Shown in pieces: positions 4,836-6,403 of a stretch of DNA of 6,403 bases. Source of the stretch: an uncultured Anaerotruncus sp. (GTDB lineage Bacteria > Bacillota_A > Clostridia > Oscillospirales > CAG-272); contig CATYWI010000075.1 in assembly GCA_958414155.1 (NCBI GenBank), positions 1-6,403 on the forward strand. Reading direction: 5' to 3'. Made by a program: the position numbers and the translations under genes. A model generated the notes under the pieces. That model ran no database searches, was not told the origin of the DNA, and saw only the letters and a program-made list of their open reading frames with translations. Each line of letters starts with the position of its first letter. Position 1 is the first letter of the stretch.

Positions 4836-6403
4836 TTAGTCGTTGACCTTCTTCTTTGCGAAGAAGCAGGCTGTGCCGGCTATTGCGGCAACGGCAAGGG
4901 CAACGAGTATCAGGTATGCGTTGTCTCCGGTCACGGGAGAACCCGGCTCGGTCGTAGGAGGAGTTACGGGGTCTGTTGTAGGAGGCGTTACAGGCTCTGT
5001 GGTGGGGGGAGTTACGGGGTCGGTCTCAACGGGAGCGGGGGCCGGGTTCTTGTAGCTGCCGTCGGCTACCTTTTCGACCTTCGCTTTTTCGTTGATAACG
5101 GTGTTGGGAGCCTTGTCGGTGCCGATGAGCTGGTAGAAGACGTCGTCATTTACCGAAGCGTCGGCTGCCTTTATAGCCTGGTTGAGTTCGTAGCAGAGCT
5201 TACCGGATTCTATATCACCGGCAGTCAGCTTTGTTACTTCATATGCTGTGTCCGTCTTGGCGGCTTCGTTTACCCATTCACGTGTGATGGGATAAGTGCT
5301 GCCGTCGAGAACGAAGTTGCCCTTTACATTGTCGGGGTTCAGAGCGGAGGCGTTGTCCCAGCAAAGCTCAAGCGTGTTGCCCGCAACATCGGCTGTCAGC
5401 TTACCGGCGCAAACGTTGCCGATGAATACAGCCTTGTCGCTGTTGAAGTAGCCTGCGATGTTGGAGGCGATACCGAATTCACCCTTGGCTGTGATATTAC
5501 CGGTGTTGATGTTATAAGCAAGGTAGGGATATTCGGTAGCCGCACCGAATGCATAGCCCAGAATGCCTGCGGCAGCGCCGGAAGCATTGGCGGTGGCAGA
5601 AGCGCCGGTGTTGGTCACATTACCGGTGTTTACGGAGTACATGATGGACTCAAGACCGATCCGCTTGTTGGCTCCGGTGGAGCCTATTATACCGCCGGTC
5701 GCGGATGCGCCCTCAACGTCGCCGTTGTTCATGCAGTAACGGATGTCGATTATGTATCCGCCGTTTGCGGGGTCATAATTGGTGGCGCCGCTGTTTCTGC
5801 CCTGGATACGGCTGGCGATACCGCCCGCGTATCCGGTGGCGGATACGACCTTACCGTTGTTTATGCAGTAATAAGCTTTAAGCCAGGAGTGTTCGCCGGC
5901 GTTACCTACGATACCGCCTGCCTGACCGGCAGCGGGGGTGATGTCGGCGTTGTTGGTGCAGTTATAAAGCTCCATTCCGGAGTTGGCGTATCCTATGATA
6001 CCGCCGGTCTGCGATTTGAGCGAAAGAACCTTGCCGTTGTTTACGGCGCCGGTTATTTTTGCGTTTGCAGTGCTTGATTCACCGTTCTTTACGGTCGCTC
6101 CGTCCGATCCGGTGCGTCCGAACAGACCGCCGGCATAGTTGGCGACCGATTCAACAGCGCCGTCATTGCGGATGTTCTCGGCAACGAGATTGGTGCGCAC
6201 CCAACCGGATATACCGCCCGCCTGGTTGGAGCCGGTTATCTTACCGGTGTTGGTAACATTCTTGAAAGTAAAGAGAGTTACGGAGGTGTCGGGAGACTTG
6301 GAGCCGTTGTAAACGTAACCGACAACGCCTCCGGCAGGAGTTGTTGACTTCTGACTGTCAAGACCGTTGAGTCCGGAGATCTCGCCCTCATTGAGCAGAT
6401 CCT
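4836..6403 (-). CDS. GLUG-repeat cell-surface protein with Pro/Thr stalk and sortase-like C-terminal anchor (N-terminus missing)
   Basis: The frame is open from the right edge to a TAA at 4838-4836, giving 521 visible residues of a longer protein. A GTG at 6200 is internal: the frame continues upstream without a stop and with repeats of the same kind, so it is not the start. Visible residues 23-337 contain about nine modules built round a Gly-rich turn (AGGVVGY, AGGISGW, AGGLFGR, TGGIIGY, AGGIVGN, AGGIAS, TGGIIGS, AAGILGY, FGIAS), most followed by an NxGxV/I strand. This matches GLUG-type motifs expected to form a beta-helix-like stack. Residues 395-432 (SGKLCYELN then FYQLIGTDKAP) match the SGxLxYxLN...YQxIGTDxxP block often found after such repeats. 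Then come a Pro/Thr stalk (452-487), SPVTGD (488-493), a hydrophobic stretch (495-514) and KKKVND. Adhesion or substrate binding is possible; the ligand is unknown. Confidence 0.88.
   Translation of the reverse strand, partial: DLLNEGEISGLNGLDSQKSTTPAGGVVGYVYNGSKSPDTSVTLFTFKNVTNTGKITGSNQAGGISGWVRTNLVAENIRNDGAVESVANYAGGLFGRTGSDGATVKNGESSTANAKITGAVNNGKVLSLKSQTGGIIGYANSGMELYNCTNNADITPAAGQAGGIVGNAGEHSWLKAYYCINNGKVVSATGYAGGIASRIQGRNSGATNYDPANGGYIIDIRYCMNNGDVEGASATGGIIGSTGANKRIGLESIMYSVNTGNVTNTGASATANASGAAAGILGYAFGAATEYPYLAYNINTGNITAKGEFGIASNIAGYFNSDKAVFIGNVCAGKLTADVAGNTLELCWDNASALNPDNVKGNFVLDGSTYPITREWVNEAAKTDTAYEVTKLTAGDIESGKLCYELNQAIKAADASVNDDVFYQLIGTDKAPNTVINEKAKVEKVADGSYKNPAPAPVETDPVTPPTTEPVTPPTTDPVTPPTTEPGSPVTGDNAYLILVALAVAAIAGTACFFAKKKVND
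4839..4940 (-). other. C-terminal cell-wall sorting signal (SPVTGD type)
   Basis: The last 34 residues have the three-part sortase-signal layout: a TG-containing pentapeptide SPVTG followed by D, about 20 hydrophobic residues (AYLILVALAVAAIAG and following), and a basic tail AKKKVND. The motif has Ser in place of the leading Leu of LPXTG, as in the (S/N)PXTG signals known for some clostridial class B-type sortases. Simple membrane retention without cleavage remains possible. No sortase gene is in the window. Confidence 0.75.
4947..5018 (-). repeat. Three tandem 24-bp repeats encoding a Pro/Thr stalk
   Basis: Three in-frame 24-bp units encode PVTPPTTE, PVTPPTTD and PVTPPTTE (complement of 5018-4947). 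The unit copies differ at synonymous positions, so they are diverged rather than freshly duplicated. They form the extended spacer between the folded surface domain and the sorting signal. Tandem units of this kind can vary in number between strains. Confidence 0.9.
5391..6403 (-). repeat. GLUG-like protein repeat region (about nine diverged modules)
   Basis: The Gly-Gly turns in the translated product fall at visible residues 24, 62, 91, 133, 162, 193, 236, 277 and 309, that is at spacings of 29-43 residues rather than a fixed period. Shorter modules (29-32) alternate irregularly with longer ones (38-43) that carry extra loops, such as 201-217 (NSGATNYDPANGGYIID) and 264-275. The DNA is not recognisably tandem at this level, so the array is old. 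The array probably extends left of visible residue 1, beyond the window. Confidence 0.75.

Noticed and set aside
4779..6077. A 432-codon open frame on the plus strand, opposite the GLUG surface-protein gene
   Set aside because: It is the antisense shadow of the repeat-rich gene: Gly/Thr/Val-biased codons (GGT/ACC) on the minus strand suppress stops on the other. The product is low-complexity Gly/Val/Tyr/Cys-rich sequence, has no ribosome site, and would begin inside the end of trpZ and read through a terminator hairpin.
6198..6200. GTG as the start codon of the GLUG protein
   Set aside because: The frame remains open for 67 more codons to the window edge with the same GG-turn modules, so the gene continues upstream.
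1..6403. CRISPR array, insertion sequence, attachment site, tRNA or rRNA genes
   Set aside because: No direct-repeat/spacer pattern, transposase, terminal inverted repeats or cloverleaf-like sequence was found. The only tandem repeats are the 24-bp coding units in the surface protein.

Overview
The window looks like a chromosomal segment of a moderately GC-rich (by eye) anaerobic Firmicute of the class Clostridia, probably an Oscillospiraceae/Ruminococcaceae-type gut bacterium. The reasons are consensus sigma-A promoters, strong AGGAGG-like ribosome sites, a T-box leader RNA, a lipoprotein solute-binding protein, a TepA-type ClpP homologue, and a GLUG-repeat surface protein ending in a sortase-like SPVTG signal. 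The lineage is inferred from gene content only; no rRNA or tRNA gene is present.

Layout. Positions 1-687 (minus strand) hold a phosphotransacylase of the PduL family, followed downstream by the first 22 codons of an unidentified gene that runs off the left edge. A near-perfect promoter (TTTACA-17-TATAAT) drives this pair leftward. Positions 850-1539 (plus strand) encode a TepA/ClpP-like serine protease, divergent from pduL. Positions 1636-1976 hold a consensus promoter and a complete T-box riboswitch with readable Stem I, Stem II, Stem III, antiterminator and terminator. Its specifier codon reads UGG (tryptophan). Positions 1977-4791 form a three-gene ABC transporter operon of substrate-binding lipoprotein, permease and ATPase, matching the trpXYZ type. 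A bidirectional hairpin terminator at 4796-4832 separates it from a convergent minus-strand gene that runs off the right edge. That gene encodes a cell-surface protein with about nine GLUG-like modules, a Pro/Thr stalk made of 24-bp tandem repeats, and a C-terminal anchor.

How the genes work together. The clearest functional unit is the T-box plus trpXYZ: uncharged tRNA-Trp should stabilise the antiterminator and allow expression of a tryptophan uptake system. PduL interconverts acyl-CoA and acyl-phosphate and is probably part of fermentative ATP generation; no microcompartment genes are visible. TepA, the surface protein and the transporter show no evident functional link.

I see no undescribed system here. 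The points most worth a second look are the Trp specificity of the leader with its U at the discriminator-pairing position, the non-LPXTG sorting signal on the GLUG protein, and the truncated unknown gene behind pduL.
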